From Clostridium homopropionicum DSM 5847 (lineage in GTDB: Bacteria > Bacillota > Clostridia > Clostridiales > Clostridiaceae), in assembly GCF_001263795.1 (NCBI RefSeq), contig NZ_LHUR01000027.1, positions 62,001-126,000 on the forward strand: a DNA stretch of 64,000 nucleotides, written 5' to 3'. The stretch's first letter is position 1. Every line of letters starts with the position of its first letter. The position numbers and the translations under genes were made by a program. This document shows, one piece after another, positions 35,709 through 44,953 of this stretch. The notes beneath the pieces are model-generated. The model ran no database searches and had not been told where the DNA came from. It saw nothing but the letters and a program-made list of their open reading frames with translations.

Positions 35709-37127
35709 CTAAAATCTGAAATCTCGTTTTCCTGCCTTTAATTCTGTAAGGTTTGCTTTTGCTATTGCTTTAACTTTTTCATTAGGTATTTTTTCAACTT
35801 CCTTAGCAATCAATGCTTCTCCTTTTTTCTTTGTATCCTCTGAAGCATAATCCTCTAAATATTCTTTAAGGGTCATCAATGCATTTGGTTGACAGCAGTT
35901 TGCAATCTGTCCTGATTTAACTAGGCTCATAAAACGATCCCCGGTTCTTCCTTCACGATAACAAGCAGTACAAAAGCTTGGAATAAAATTCTTTTCTAAA
36001 AGCCAATTTACAATCTCATCAAGAGTACGTGTGTCATTTACTTCAAACTGTGCAGAATTATCCTCTTCTTTTTCTGGTTCTACATAGCCTCCAACACTAG
36101 TTCTTGAACCACCACTGATTTGCGATACCCCTAGTTCTAGCACACGTTCACGAGTTTTCTGAGATTCTCTTGTAGATACAATCATACCTGTATATGGCAC
36201 TGCAATACGCAATACCGCAACAATTTTTTCAAAAATCTCATCAGATATTGCATTTGAAAAATTCTCTGGATCAATATCATCAGCAGGTCGAATACGAGGA
36301 ACACTTATAGTATGTGGCCCTATTCCCATGGCAGCTTCTAAATGCTCAGCATGCATAAGTAATCCCACAAAATCATATTTATACATATTTAATCCAAATA
36401 GAACACCTAATCCTACATCGTCAATGCCAGCTTCCATTGCACGGTCCATTGCCTCTGTGTGATATGCATAATCATGTTTTGGTCCAGTAGGATGCAGCTC
36501 TTCATAACTTTTCTTATTATACGTCTCTTGGAAAAGAATGTAGGTTCCAATCCCTGCTTCTTTTAATTTTTTATAGTTCTCAACGGTTGTTGCAGCAATA
36601 TTTACGTTAACACGGCGTATTGATCCATTTTTATGTTTTATGCTGTAAATTGTTTTTATACTTTCAAGAATATATTCAATAGGATTATTTACTGGATCTT
36701 CTCCAGTCTCTAAAGCTAATCTTTTATGTCCCATGTCCTGAAGGGCAATTACCTCTCTTTTAATATCTTCCTGGGACAATTTCTTTCTTGAAATATTTTT
36801 ATTTTTATAATGATATGGACAATAAACACATCCATTTATGCAGTAATTTGAAAGATAAAGAGGTGCAAACATTACAATTCTATTACCATAAAACTTCTCT
36901 TTAATTTCCTTTGCAAGCTTAAACATTTTTTGATTTTCATCTTCCAAATCACATTCTAATAATACTGCCGCTTCCCTGTGAGTTAGTCCTTTACATTCCT
37001 TTGCTTTTTCAATAATTTCTTCAATAATCTGACGGTTACTTTTATTCTTTTTTGCATATTCAAGAGTATCCAGTATCTCTTCATCATTTATAAATTCAGT
37101 TGCAATTTTAGATTTGCTATTATACAT
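35709..37127 (-). CDS. hydG: FeFe-hydrogenase H-cluster maturase HydG
   Basis: A 472-residue radical SAM tyrosine lyase that makes the CO and cyanide ligands of the H-cluster. The SAM-cluster motif CINGCVYC has C96, C100 and C103. The C-terminal auxiliary cluster is intact: CTAC, then 22 residues, then C in IANCCQPN. It follows a TM1266-type regulator by 20 bp. HydE, HydF and the hydrogenase itself are not in this window. Confidence 0.95.
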   Translation of the reverse strand: MYNSKSKIATEFINDEEILDTLEYAKKNKSNRQIIEEIIEKAKECKGLTHREAAVLLECDLEDENQKMFKLAKEIKEKFYGNRIVMFAPLYLSNYCINGCVYCPYHYKNKNISRKKLSQEDIKREVIALQDMGHKRLALETGEDPVNNPIEYILESIKTIYSIKHKNGSIRRVNVNIAATTVENYKKLKEAGIGTYILFQETYNKKSYEELHPTGPKHDYAYHTEAMDRAMEAGIDDVGLGVLFGLNMYKYDFVGLLMHAEHLEAAMGIGPHTISVPRIRPADDIDPENFSNAISDEIFEKIVAVLRIAVPYTGMIVSTRESQKTRERVLELGVSQISGGSRTSVGGYVEPEKEEDNSAQFEVNDTRTLDEIVNWLLEKNFIPSFCTACYREGRTGDRFMSLVKSGQIANCCQPNALMTLKEYLEDYASEDTKKKGEALIAKEVEKIPNEKVKAIAKANLTELKAGKRDFRF

Positions 37128-37147
37128 TAATAAATTCCTCCAATTTT

Positions 37148-37411
37148 TTATTCATTTGCTGTCTTAGATACTTTAGAATAAACTGTTTTTATATTTACGT
37201 TTGGTAACATTCCTAATTTTCCTGAAAGAGCACTGATTACATTATTAGGCGCATCTAAAATAACACTTATTACATGAATACCGCGCTTATGGTAAGGCAT
37301 TCCCATTCTACCTATAATATAGTCACTATATTCATGTAAGATAGAATTTAATCTTTCTACAGAATCTTTATTTTCAATAATAATTCCAATAATAGCTATT
37401 CTTGTTTCCAT
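37148..37411 (-). CDS. TM1266-family putative hydrogenase-system regulator
   Basis: An 87-residue ACT-like protein: ETRIAIIGIIIENKDSVERL, IIGRMGMPYHKRGIHVISVI and GKLGMLPNVNIKTVYSKV match the TM1266 family encoded beside hydrogenase maturases. It is believed to sense or regulate FeFe-hydrogenase assembly. It leads the operon with hydG, behind a long structured leader. Confidence 0.9.
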   Translation of the reverse strand: METRIAIIGIIIENKDSVERLNSILHEYSDYIIGRMGMPYHKRGIHVISVILDAPNNVISALSGKLGMLPNVNIKTVYSKVSKTANE

Positions 37412-37429
37412 TTTATTAATCCTTTCTTT

Positions 37430-37652
37430 AAAAAAATAAAAAATCCCTGTGCCCAGAAAGGAACAAGGATAGCAAACTAAACCCAGTAAATCATCAATAA
37501 AGAATTACCGAGTTTATAACAACTATTATCTCGCCTTTTCATTTGGGACTAACCCTCATGCATTCAGTACGATTCTTTTTTTAAATTAGTTTACTGTGCT
37601 TAACTTCAAGAAAAATCAGCAAAAGCTTACTTTCAGCTAGTGCACTATAACA
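37430..37652 (-). ncRNA. Candidate riboswitch-like leader of the hydG operon
   Basis: A promoter (TTGTAT, 17 bp, TATAAT at 37664-37659) should start a transcript near 37652. The leader of about 240 nt has a local stem CTCGGTAA/TTACTGGG, a long-range AAACTAA/TTAGTTT pairing, and a terminator (ATCCTTGT/ACAGGGAT, 37470-37443, then TTTTTT) just before the first gene. It is not a T-box, as TGGNACC is absent. I cannot match it to a known riboswitch class. Confidence 0.55.
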
Positions 37653-37843
37653 TTGATAATTATATCACAATAATAATTTAAATACAATCAGCTTATTTTT
37701 ATCCAGTTTTAAACTAAAATGTTAACACTTAATGTATTTCTAGATTCTGAAAGTGTTATAATATTTATATATTATAAATGTTTCCTTTGTGCCTTTGTTG
37801 TGAAGGAGATGCTTATTTTATTAAAAGAATGCGAGGTATCTAT

Positions 37844-38509
37844 ATGTTTTATAAAATTGAAAAAGATAAAGCTTTAGTGCAAATTTTAATCTACATATCT
37901 CTTGTTTTATTATTTCTTATGGAGAATAATATTATAGATGGAAAATATAATATACACTCAAAAATAGATGTAATGATCCCATTTATACCTATATTTGTTT
38001 TACCATACTTCTCTTGGTTTTTATTTATTGCTTTTACTTTTATTATTTTCTTTACTAAATCAAGAGAAGATCTTCTAAATACTTTTAGAGCAATAAATTT
38101 AGATATGATTATTGCAATGATAATCTATATCCTATTTCCAAATTATCAGTCCCTTCGCCCAACTGCCTATGCTGAAGACTTCTTTTCTCAATTAGTGAAG
38201 TTATTACAAATTGGCGATTCCTCCTCCAGCGTATGCCCAAGTTTACATGTAGCTATTAGTATTTCTTTATATTTAGGTATTAAAAATTCAGTTTGTTTTA
38301 AAAATAATTCAATAGTAAAGTTCTTTACTCTCATTCTTACAATCTTAATTAGCATATCAACTGTTTTTATAAAACAACATTCCATTGTGGATGTTTTAGC
38401 TGGTATATTCCTAAGCTTTATAGTGCACATATTTGTATATAGAATTTATTGTAATTATGAACTATCTAAAAACAATTCTGACAAAGAAAGTTATATTCAA
38501 TCAAAGTAA
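37844..38509 (+). CDS. PAP2-superfamily membrane phosphatase
   Basis: A protein of about 221 residues with five or six membrane spans. The PAP2 motifs are SLRPTAYAED, SVCPSLHVAISIS (PSxH) and FIKQHSIVDVLAGI (last His and Asp). It probably dephosphorylates a lipid phosphate or transfers a phospholipid head group. I start it at 37844 after GCGAGG; an upstream in-frame ATG at 37778 lacks a ribosome binding site. Confidence 0.8.
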   Translation: MFYKIEKDKALVQILIYISLVLLFLMENNIIDGKYNIHSKIDVMIPFIPIFVLPYFSWFLFIAFTFIIFFTKSREDLLNTFRAINLDMIIAMIIYILFPNYQSLRPTAYAEDFFSQLVKLLQIGDSSSSVCPSLHVAISISLYLGIKNSVCFKNNSIVKFFTLILTILISISTVFIKQHSIVDVLAGIFLSFIVHIFVYRIYCNYELSKNNSDKESYIQSK

Positions 38510-38656
38510 TTAAATATAATTAATGAAATTTTTATATAATAATGAAAAATATTCCATGAATACATATACTTTTTTAATAATTATTGTTATAATATAATTG
38601 TTAATATTTTGTGAAAATATTATCCATTTATTTCTGACAAGTAAGGGGGAATATTA

Positions 38657-40669
38657 ATGAAGAAAACGTTAGCAACAGTGGCTTGTTCATTAGCTTTGAT
38701 AATGTCAGTTCCTGTAATAGGAAGCAATACAAAGCTTGGACAAATTGGTGTAGATGTTGTTTCTGCTGCAACTGGTGACACTACTCCATCTAAGACAGAT
38801 ACAAAACCATCAACATCAACATCAACTTCGACTAAAACTAATACTTCAACAAAGACTTCAACCTCATCTAAAACTACTACTTCTGTTCAGACAGCATCAG
38901 AAGTTAAACGTTTACTTGCCTTTGGTTCATATGGTTCAGATGTTAAGCTTGTTCAAACAAAACTTAACGAAAATGGGTATAAACTTAAAGTTGATGGTAT
39001 TTTTGGAAAGTTGACTCAAGCAGCTGTAAAAAGCTATCAAAGCAAAAATGGACTTAAAGCTGACGGAATAGTTGGTCCAAAAACTCTTGCAAAATTAATT
39101 CCAGCAAAACCTGCGATATCAAAAGCTAATACAGCTCAAGTTGAAACTGCTATAAAATTAGGTAAAGCTGAATTTGCTGCTCACGGTACAAAATGCTTTA
39201 CAGTAGCAATAGTAGCTATGGCAGGAGATAAAATAGCAGATGTAATAATTGATGATTATCAAGTTATGGCTAAAGATGGTACAGTTGCAGTTCCAAATTC
39301 AGATGCTGATTTTGGTACAAACTTAGACTCAGCAAAAGTTTTGGCATCTAAGCTAGCTAATGCTGAATCTTATACTAAAAACATGAAAGAAAAAGGCGGT
39401 GCAGCTTTAACTGTTAGCCAAAACTTCAATGCAATACAAGTCTTTGCAACTGGAAAAACAATTGCGCAGCTAGAAGCAATACTTAAAACAAATAGTAAAG
39501 ATCCAAAAGTAGATGCTGTTACTAGTGCTACACTAGCGGATACAAATGGCTATCTTGCTGCTATTATCCAAGCTGCAAAGAATGCAAATGGAAATAGAGC
39601 AATTAAGATAGATGCTGCAGCATTAAAAACTTTAAACCTTGGAAAAGTTGAAGCTAAAGCTCATGGAACAAAATGTTATACATTAGCTACAGTAGCAGTT
39701 GCTGGTGGAAAAATCGTAGGTGCTATGATTGATGATTATCAAGTTATGGCTAAAGATGGTACAGTTGCAGTTCCAAATTCAGATGCTGATTTTGGTAAAA
39801 ACTTCCCTGAAGGAAAGGTTTTAGCATCTAAATTAGCAAACGCTGATTCTTATATTAAAAACATGAAAGAAAAAGGTGGCGCTACTTTAACTGTTAACCA
39901 AAACTTTAATGGTATCGAAACCTTTGTAATTGGTAAAACTATTGCTGAATTAGACGCAGTAATAAAAACAAACAGCTCAGATCCAAAAGTAGATGCAGTA
40001 ACTAGTGCTACATTAGCTGATACAAATGGGTATCTTAATGCTCTTGCTGCAGCTGCAAAGGAAGCTGGTGGAAAGATTGTAACTCATAAGGGTGACCTTA
40101 CTGTTTCAACTGCAAATTATAATCTAATTGATACTAAGGTTGAAGGAAATATTATCTTCACTACACAAGCAGCTAAAGATACATTCCAAATGAATAATGG
40201 ATCTTCAGTTACTGGAAGCAAAATATTAGCTCAAGTTGATGCTGTAACAACAGCTTCAATAGTAGATAATGCAGCTGCTTTTGAAAAAGCAATAAGCAAA
40301 GACGGTACATGGATTCCTGCTATAGTTAGAGACTTAACTATAAATAAGGAACTTGTATTGGATGGAGAATTTAAAAATACAAAAAATCCTCCTGTAGTAC
40401 AACGTAAAATAGCTCTTTATGCTCAAGATGACAAGAGAAATGTAACTCATAGATTCACTTTAACAGCACCTAAATTAACTATAAAGAGTCCAAATGCTAG
40501 TATTCAAAAGGGAATCTTTAAGGGTGACCTTTATGTTACAACAACTGATTTTCAATTAGTTGATATGAAGATACAAGGTAATATTTTCTTTACTAGCCAA
40601 GCTGCTAAGGATGGATTTAAGATGGATGCTACATCTTCTGTAACAGGAAAACAAGAGGTTATTAAATAA
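38657..40669 (+). CDS. Secreted peptidoglycan-binding protein with two FMN-binding-like repeats
   Basis: A 670-residue exported protein. A signal peptide (MKKTLATVACSLALIMSVPV) is followed by a Ser/Thr-rich linker (~45-80), a PG_binding_1 domain (~86-146; GSYGSDVKLVQTKLNENGY), then two ~150-residue repeats with the FMN_bind-like end VDAVTSATLADTNGY, and two C-terminal beta modules sharing a GDL...NI[IF]FT[TS]QAAKD pattern. It is probably wall-bound; flavin binding is inferred because the FMN motif glycine is replaced by Ser. The coding repeats include a 70-bp identical stretch. Confidence 0.72.
   Translation: MKKTLATVACSLALIMSVPVIGSNTKLGQIGVDVVSAATGDTTPSKTDTKPSTSTSTSTKTNTSTKTSTSSKTTTSVQTASEVKRLLAFGSYGSDVKLVQTKLNENGYKLKVDGIFGKLTQAAVKSYQSKNGLKADGIVGPKTLAKLIPAKPAISKANTAQVETAIKLGKAEFAAHGTKCFTVAIVAMAGDKIADVIIDDYQVMAKDGTVAVPNSDADFGTNLDSAKVLASKLANAESYTKNMKEKGGAALTVSQNFNAIQVFATGKTIAQLEAILKTNSKDPKVDAVTSATLADTNGYLAAIIQAAKNANGNRAIKIDAAALKTLNLGKVEAKAHGTKCYTLATVAVAGGKIVGAMIDDYQVMAKDGTVAVPNSDADFGKNFPEGKVLASKLANADSYIKNMKEKGGATLTVNQNFNGIETFVIGKTIAELDAVIKTNSSDPKVDAVTSATLADTNGYLNALAAAAKEAGGKIVTHKGDLTVSTANYNLIDTKVEGNIIFTTQAAKDTFQMNNGSSVTGSKILAQVDAVTTASIVDNAAAFEKAISKDGTWIPAIVRDLTINKELVLDGEFKNTKNPPVVQRKIALYAQDDKRNVTHRFTLTAPKLTIKSPNASIQKGIFKGDLYVTTTDFQLVDMKIQGNIFFTSQAAKDGFKMDATSSVTGKQEVIK
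39248..39797. repeat. 70-bp perfect direct repeat inside the FMN_bind-like protein
   Basis: Positions 39248-39317 and 39728-39797 are identical, 480 bp apart, while flanking parts of the same domain repeats have diverged. This points to a recent conversion or strong constraint. Confidence 0.9.
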
Positions 40670-40696
40670 ACATATACAAAATAATTATAAAACTTA

Positions 40697-40735
40697 AAAT
40701 AAGGGTTTTCTCAAAGTTTGAGAAAACCCTTATTT
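40697..40735. terminator. Bidirectional terminator
   Basis: AAATAAGGGTTTTCTCAAA and its exact complement flank a G, with T-runs on both strands. It separates the convergent secreted protein and AI-2E genes. Confidence 0.9.
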
Positions 40736-40773
40736 TTATAATCTATTTATCCTCTATTAAGCTTCATTTACGT

Positions 40774-41877
40774 TTAACATGCCCTATTTTTTATATCATT
40801 TTTAAGCAATATATATACAACAGTTGCAATTGGTATTCCAAGAAGAATTCCTATTGGGCCAGCGAGTCCACCGCCAATTGTGATAGATAAAAGTATCCAT
40901 ATGCTAGGAAGCCCTAAGCTGCTTCCAACCACTCTAGGATAAATTATATTCCCTTCAAATTGCTGAACTACAATTAGGAAAAGAATGAACCAAAAGGCCA
41001 TTGTTGGGTTTATCATTAGTAAAAGTATAAAGGAAATAAATCCACCTATATAAGCACCAACTACTGGTACCAATGCAGTTATTCCAATTAGAACTCCTAT
41101 AAGCAGTGGATACTCAAATCTGAAAATAAGCATTCCAACTGTACAAAGAGCACCAATTATAACAGCTTCAATTAATTGCCCTATAACATATTTGTTAAAT
41201 GTGTCTATAACAATATAATAAACATAGGAAGCCTTTCTAAATATTTTTTCTGGTAAATAGGTACTAAAAAACTTTTCACTTTGTCTAAGTAAGCTTTCTT
41301 TTCCTGATAGAAAATATATTGAAAATACAATTGAAATAAGCAAATTTGAAACAAAGGATAAAATACTTGTGGTTATGCTTATTACCTGTGAAAGCATAAC
41401 TGTTATGCTGCTTCCCAGCTCATTTACATACTGTGGAATTATAGTAGCTATAGTAGATATTTTAACTTTATCTACTCCTAAAAAATCTGTAATCTCAGTT
41501 ATATACATTTGTAAATTATCAGTATAAACTCCAATATTATTCAATAAAACTTGTACGCTTATTATTAATTGAGGTATTACAAAGCTAATTAGCATTGTTG
41601 CTATTAGAATAAATAAAATATAAGTAATCGTAATGGCTATTCCTCTTGAAAAGGAACTTTTTCTATTTTTAAATATTCCTTTATTTAATAATTTCTCAAT
41701 ATTCATACAAGGTTTATTTAAGATAAATGCAATAGATAGCCCTATAAAAAATGTTTTAAATAAAATAAGAACTTTTCCTACTCCCTGCATTATTGGTGTG
41801 AAATAAATTATTAGTAATGCTAATAATCCTAAGTATGTAATTCCCCAAAATAAATTCTTTTTCATTTTATCGTCCAT
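40774..41877 (-). CDS. AI-2E family transporter
   Basis: A 367-residue membrane protein with about eight spans, including the glycine-rich YIGGFISFILLLMINPTMAF region and the ending GGGLAGPIGILLGIPIATV. The family includes AI-2 exporters (TqsA) and Na+/H+ antiporters, so substrate is open. I start it at the ATG at 41877 after AAGGAGA; a longer frame runs through a hairpin. Confidence 0.85.
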   Translation of the reverse strand: MDDKMKKNLFWGITYLGLLALLIIYFTPIMQGVGKVLILFKTFFIGLSIAFILNKPCMNIEKLLNKGIFKNRKSSFSRGIAITITYILFILIATMLISFVIPQLIISVQVLLNNIGVYTDNLQMYITEITDFLGVDKVKISTIATIIPQYVNELGSSITVMLSQVISITTSILSFVSNLLISIVFSIYFLSGKESLLRQSEKFFSTYLPEKIFRKASYVYYIVIDTFNKYVIGQLIEAVIIGALCTVGMLIFRFEYPLLIGVLIGITALVPVVGAYIGGFISFILLLMINPTMAFWFILFLIVVQQFEGNIIYPRVVGSSLGLPSIWILLSITIGGGLAGPIGILLGIPIATVVYILLKNDIKNRAC

Positions 41878-41907
41878 TATGATGCTCTCCTTTTTATAAT
41901 AGCAGAT

Positions 41908-41933
41908 TACCACATGGATGCAGCCATGTGGTA
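41908..41933. promoter_or_regulatory. 10-bp perfect inverted repeat upstream of the AI-2E gene
   Basis: TACCACATGG (41908-41917) and CCATGTGGTA (41924-41933) face each other across ATGCAG, some 31 bp before the start codon. It could be an operator or an mRNA hairpin just before the ribosome binding site. No T-run follows. Confidence 0.55.
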
Positions 41934-41993
41934 CTTTTCCCAATATTATACCATAATTTTTAACTAAACGTCTCTATTCTTAACTAAAAGTTT

Positions 41994-42722
41994 TTATACT
42001 TCTGCCCCAAAAATAGCTACAAATTGATTGTATAAAACAAACTTGTTATTCTCCCATCTCAATAAGTTCTGAATATAACCTAGTGAATCTGCATTATATC
42101 TTCCAGCTATCTTTTGAAATGCCAATAGCTCATATACTCCATTTGAATCAAAATCTACAGGATACAAACCACTTATAGGATTTACAAATCCCTCTATAGG
42201 ATTCTTTAGCTTGCCATTTTCATCATAAATTTCGTTTAAATAATCAGCTCCTTTATTAGATATATCTATGATGTATTGCATATTATTTTTCTTACTAATA
42301 ACTTCAACCTTATAATTGTCTTTATAAGTAACACTGTATTGATATTCTTTATTATATACATCAAAATCAAATAACAGCTTCACTATATTGTTATTGAAAG
42401 AATAAATATAGTAATACATCATTCCTCCGCTTCCGCCTGAATTAATGCCTATTAAGATATCATCTATTCCATCTCCTGTAAAGTCACCTAAAAACAGAGT
42501 AGGATTATAGCCTGCATTTTCATTAAGTGGTATGGACGTAACCATTCCTGTCCTTCCATCTTGAATAACAAGAGTTATATTCTGAATAAAAGGACTGCTT
42601 GGTGTCTTTATACCAGTTAAATATATGTTGTCAGGTATTCTATCACCATTTACATCTCCCCTTGCAAAGGCTACAATTCTCGAAATTATACTACTAGTAG
42701 GATTAAAATTATAATAATTCAT
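41994..42722 (-). CDS. FG-GAP/VCBS-like repeat protein
   Basis: A 242-residue protein with calcium-loop-like segments DVNGDRIPDNIYL, DFTGDGIDDILIG and DFDSNGVYELLAF, typical of beta-propeller VCBS/FG-GAP blades. No signal peptide is visible. It is divergent from the lectin-like gene across 154 bp and may share a regulatory region. A spore-surface role is possible but unproven. Confidence 0.7.
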   Translation of the reverse strand: MNYYNFNPTSSIISRIVAFARGDVNGDRIPDNIYLTGIKTPSSPFIQNITLVIQDGRTGMVTSIPLNENAGYNPTLFLGDFTGDGIDDILIGINSGGSGGMMYYYIYSFNNNIVKLLFDFDVYNKEYQYSVTYKDNYKVEVISKKNNMQYIIDISNKGADYLNEIYDENGKLKNPIEGFVNPISGLYPVDFDSNGVYELLAFQKIAGRYNADSLGYIQNLLRWENNKFVLYNQFVAIFGAEV

Positions 42723-42876
42723 AAGGACTCCTTTCTCAATTATAAGCTTTTGTATAATAGCCTATGATTTAAGGATGTAATATGTTATAAAAATGTTTTT
42801 GTAACATTTCGCAAATTAGCCAATAAAATATAATTGATGGGGTTTTAGACCTCAGCAAAAAATGAGGAGGTTTTCA

Positions 42877-44169
42877 ATGTACAATCAATTTTTTTATTGT
42901 TCTAACTGTATACATCAAACTAGCTGCCCCTTTTTAAATGAACAAATGAGAAACTTTTATAGATTTGAAGATTATCCAGAGTTTGAAAATTTTTCTGCAT
43001 TCTATGATGAAGACTACTTTGATAGTTTTAGAGCTCCCCAACAACAAGTAAATAGAATATTAGCACAACTTAATATTCAAAGACCTGAACTTAGCAGAAC
43101 CCTACAGAGATACGGAGTCAATAGAGCACAAATTAATAATTACTTTAGAACCGCTATAGCATATACAATAGATAATGCCTCAAGATACAGTGGAAACATA
43201 AATCAAAGGACAAATTTACTTTTTAGCAGCTTTAGAAGAAGTAATGCTTGGATATTTAATGCTCTTCGTGCAGCTGGTGTACCAAATAACATAGTAAATA
43301 GCACCTTTAGAGATGTAATAGAATTTACTTTAAGAAGCATCATCACACCACCATCACCTGATAGATGGAGCCAATGGGAGGATCTTGGAGGAGTGTTAGC
43401 CTTTGGCCCTGGAGTTTCTTCTTGGGCACCTAATAGACTTGATACCTTTGCTACAGGAAGTGATAGTGCTTTATATCATAAATGGTGGAATGGCTCTACT
43501 TGGAGTAATTGGGAAAGACTTGGAGGAGTATTAACCTCAGCTCCTGCTGCTGTATCCTGGGGAAATAACAGAATTGATGTTTTCGGCCGCGGCACCAATA
43601 ATGCCATGTGGCACATTTTCTGGGACGGTTCCCGCTGGAGTCAATGGGAAGATCTTGGAGGAGTTTTAACTTCAGCTCCTGCTGCAGCTTCTTGGGCACC
43701 TAATAGACTTGATACCTTTGTACGAGGAACTGATAATGCACTTTATCATAAATGGTGGAATGGCTCTACTTGGAGCGAATGGGAAAACCTTGGTGGAGTA
43801 TTAACCTCAGCTCCTGCTGCTGTTTCTTGGGGAAATAATAGAATTGACGTGTTTGTCCGTGGTCAAGGAAATCGTCTTTATCACCTATGGTGGAATGGAT
43901 CTCGTTGGAGTAATTGGGAAGACCTTGGTGGAAATTTAACCTCAGCTCCTGCAGTATCCTCTAGAGGACCTAATAAACTTGAAGTATTTGCAAGAGGTCA
44001 AAATAATCAATTGATGACCATGTCTTGGAATGGTACTCGTTGGAGTAATTGGAGCAATCTTGGTGGAAATATTACCTCGGACCCAGCTGCAGTGTCTTGG
44101 GGTCCAAATAGAACTGATGTATTTGCTAGAGGAACAAATAATGCAATGTGGCATATATGGAGAAATTAG
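42877..44169 (+). CDS. Lectin-like beta-propeller with six ~53-residue repeats
   Basis: A 430-residue protein. Residues 1-155 form a separate N-terminal region (YCSNCIHQTSCPF, then helices). From ~160 there are six repeats of the form WSxWExLGGxLTSxPAxxSW...DVFxRGxxNALYHxWWNGSxW, the PLL/DUF346-type propeller pattern. Such lectins bind sugars such as fucose. PLL lectins have seven blades; six are seen here, with a final half blade (TDVFARGTNNAMWHIW) that may close the ring. I start it at the ATG at 42877 after GAGGAGG. There is no signal peptide. Confidence 0.78.
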   Translation: MYNQFFYCSNCIHQTSCPFLNEQMRNFYRFEDYPEFENFSAFYDEDYFDSFRAPQQQVNRILAQLNIQRPELSRTLQRYGVNRAQINNYFRTAIAYTIDNASRYSGNINQRTNLLFSSFRRSNAWIFNALRAAGVPNNIVNSTFRDVIEFTLRSIITPPSPDRWSQWEDLGGVLAFGPGVSSWAPNRLDTFATGSDSALYHKWWNGSTWSNWERLGGVLTSAPAAVSWGNNRIDVFGRGTNNAMWHIFWDGSRWSQWEDLGGVLTSAPAAASWAPNRLDTFVRGTDNALYHKWWNGSTWSEWENLGGVLTSAPAAVSWGNNRIDVFVRGQGNRLYHLWWNGSRWSNWEDLGGNLTSAPAVSSRGPNKLEVFARGQNNQLMTMSWNGTRWSNWSNLGGNITSDPAAVSWGPNRTDVFARGTNNAMWHIWRN

Positions 44170-44177
44170 CTTTTAAA

Positions 44178-44208
44178 AAACCGACAGGTGAAAATCATCT
44201 GTCGGTTT
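44178..44208. terminator. Terminator shared by convergent genes
   Basis: AAACCGACAGGTGA pairs with TCATCTGTCGGTTT across a three-base loop. It overlaps the last codons of the hyfI-like gene. Confidence 0.8.
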
Positions 44209-44941
44209 CCATTATTTTAAGCAATCCATACAGTATTGCCTGAGGAGATGGTGGACACCCTGGTATTACTAAATTTACTGGTAAAATATCATTTAAATCT
44301 TCACATACCGCATACCCATCTTTAAATATTCCACCATTGTATGCACAGCTTCCTACTGCAATAACAATTTTAGGCTCTGCTACAGCATTATAGGTTTTTA
44401 TTAATGCTTCCTTCATATTTAATGTTACAGGTCCAGTAACTACTATTCCGTCTGCATGCCTTGGAGAAGCTGCAAAATTAACACCGTATCTTGATAAATC
44501 ATAGTAGGTATTTTGTGTATTAGCCACTTCCATCATACATCCATTGCAAGAACCAGTGTCCACAGACCTTAAAACCAAGGATCTTTTAAATTTACTATAT
44601 ATTTTTTCTTTAACCTCTTGCCCAAGCATCTCAATGCTTGCCATTTTATAATCGCTGCTTCCACTTAGTGCTTTAGATGGACATTTATCGATACAATTAT
44701 TACAATAAATACATTTTTTATAATCTATCTCTACAGTAGTTTTTTTATTTAAACTTGCATCTTCTTTATCATCAGTACATTTGATAGAAATAGCCTTAAC
44801 TAAACACTCCTTAACGCATTCACTGCATCCAGTGCACATTTCTTCATTAACAATTATTTTTCCATAACTAAAGGGATTTTCATAAAGAGGATCTTTAACA
44901 GTTTCTCTGCCGTTTTTTATTCTATCTAAAATAAACTTCAT
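44195..44941 (-). CDS. Ehr/Hyf-like small subunit with fused ferredoxin domain (HyfH+HyfI type)
   Basis: A 248-residue protein. Residues 28-95 form a 2[4Fe-4S] ferredoxin (CTGCSECVKECLVK and CIYCNNCIDKCPSK). The rest is NuoB/HyfI-like with DTGSCNGCMMEVANTQ, VGSCAYNGGIF and IPGCPPSPQAI, so the proximal [4Fe-4S] ligands are complete. It should pass electrons to or from the large subunit 12 bp upstream. The fusion merges two separate E. coli Hyf proteins. Confidence 0.9.
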   Translation of the reverse strand: MKFILDRIKNGRETVKDPLYENPFSYGKIIVNEEMCTGCSECVKECLVKAISIKCTDDKEDASLNKKTTVEIDYKKCIYCNNCIDKCPSKALSGSSDYKMASIEMLGQEVKEKIYSKFKRSLVLRSVDTGSCNGCMMEVANTQNTYYDLSRYGVNFAASPRHADGIVVTGPVTLNMKEALIKTYNAVAEPKIVIAVGSCAYNGGIFKDGYAVCEDLNDILPVNLVIPGCPPSPQAILYGLLKIMETDR

Positions 44942-44953
44942 CTTATCACCTGC

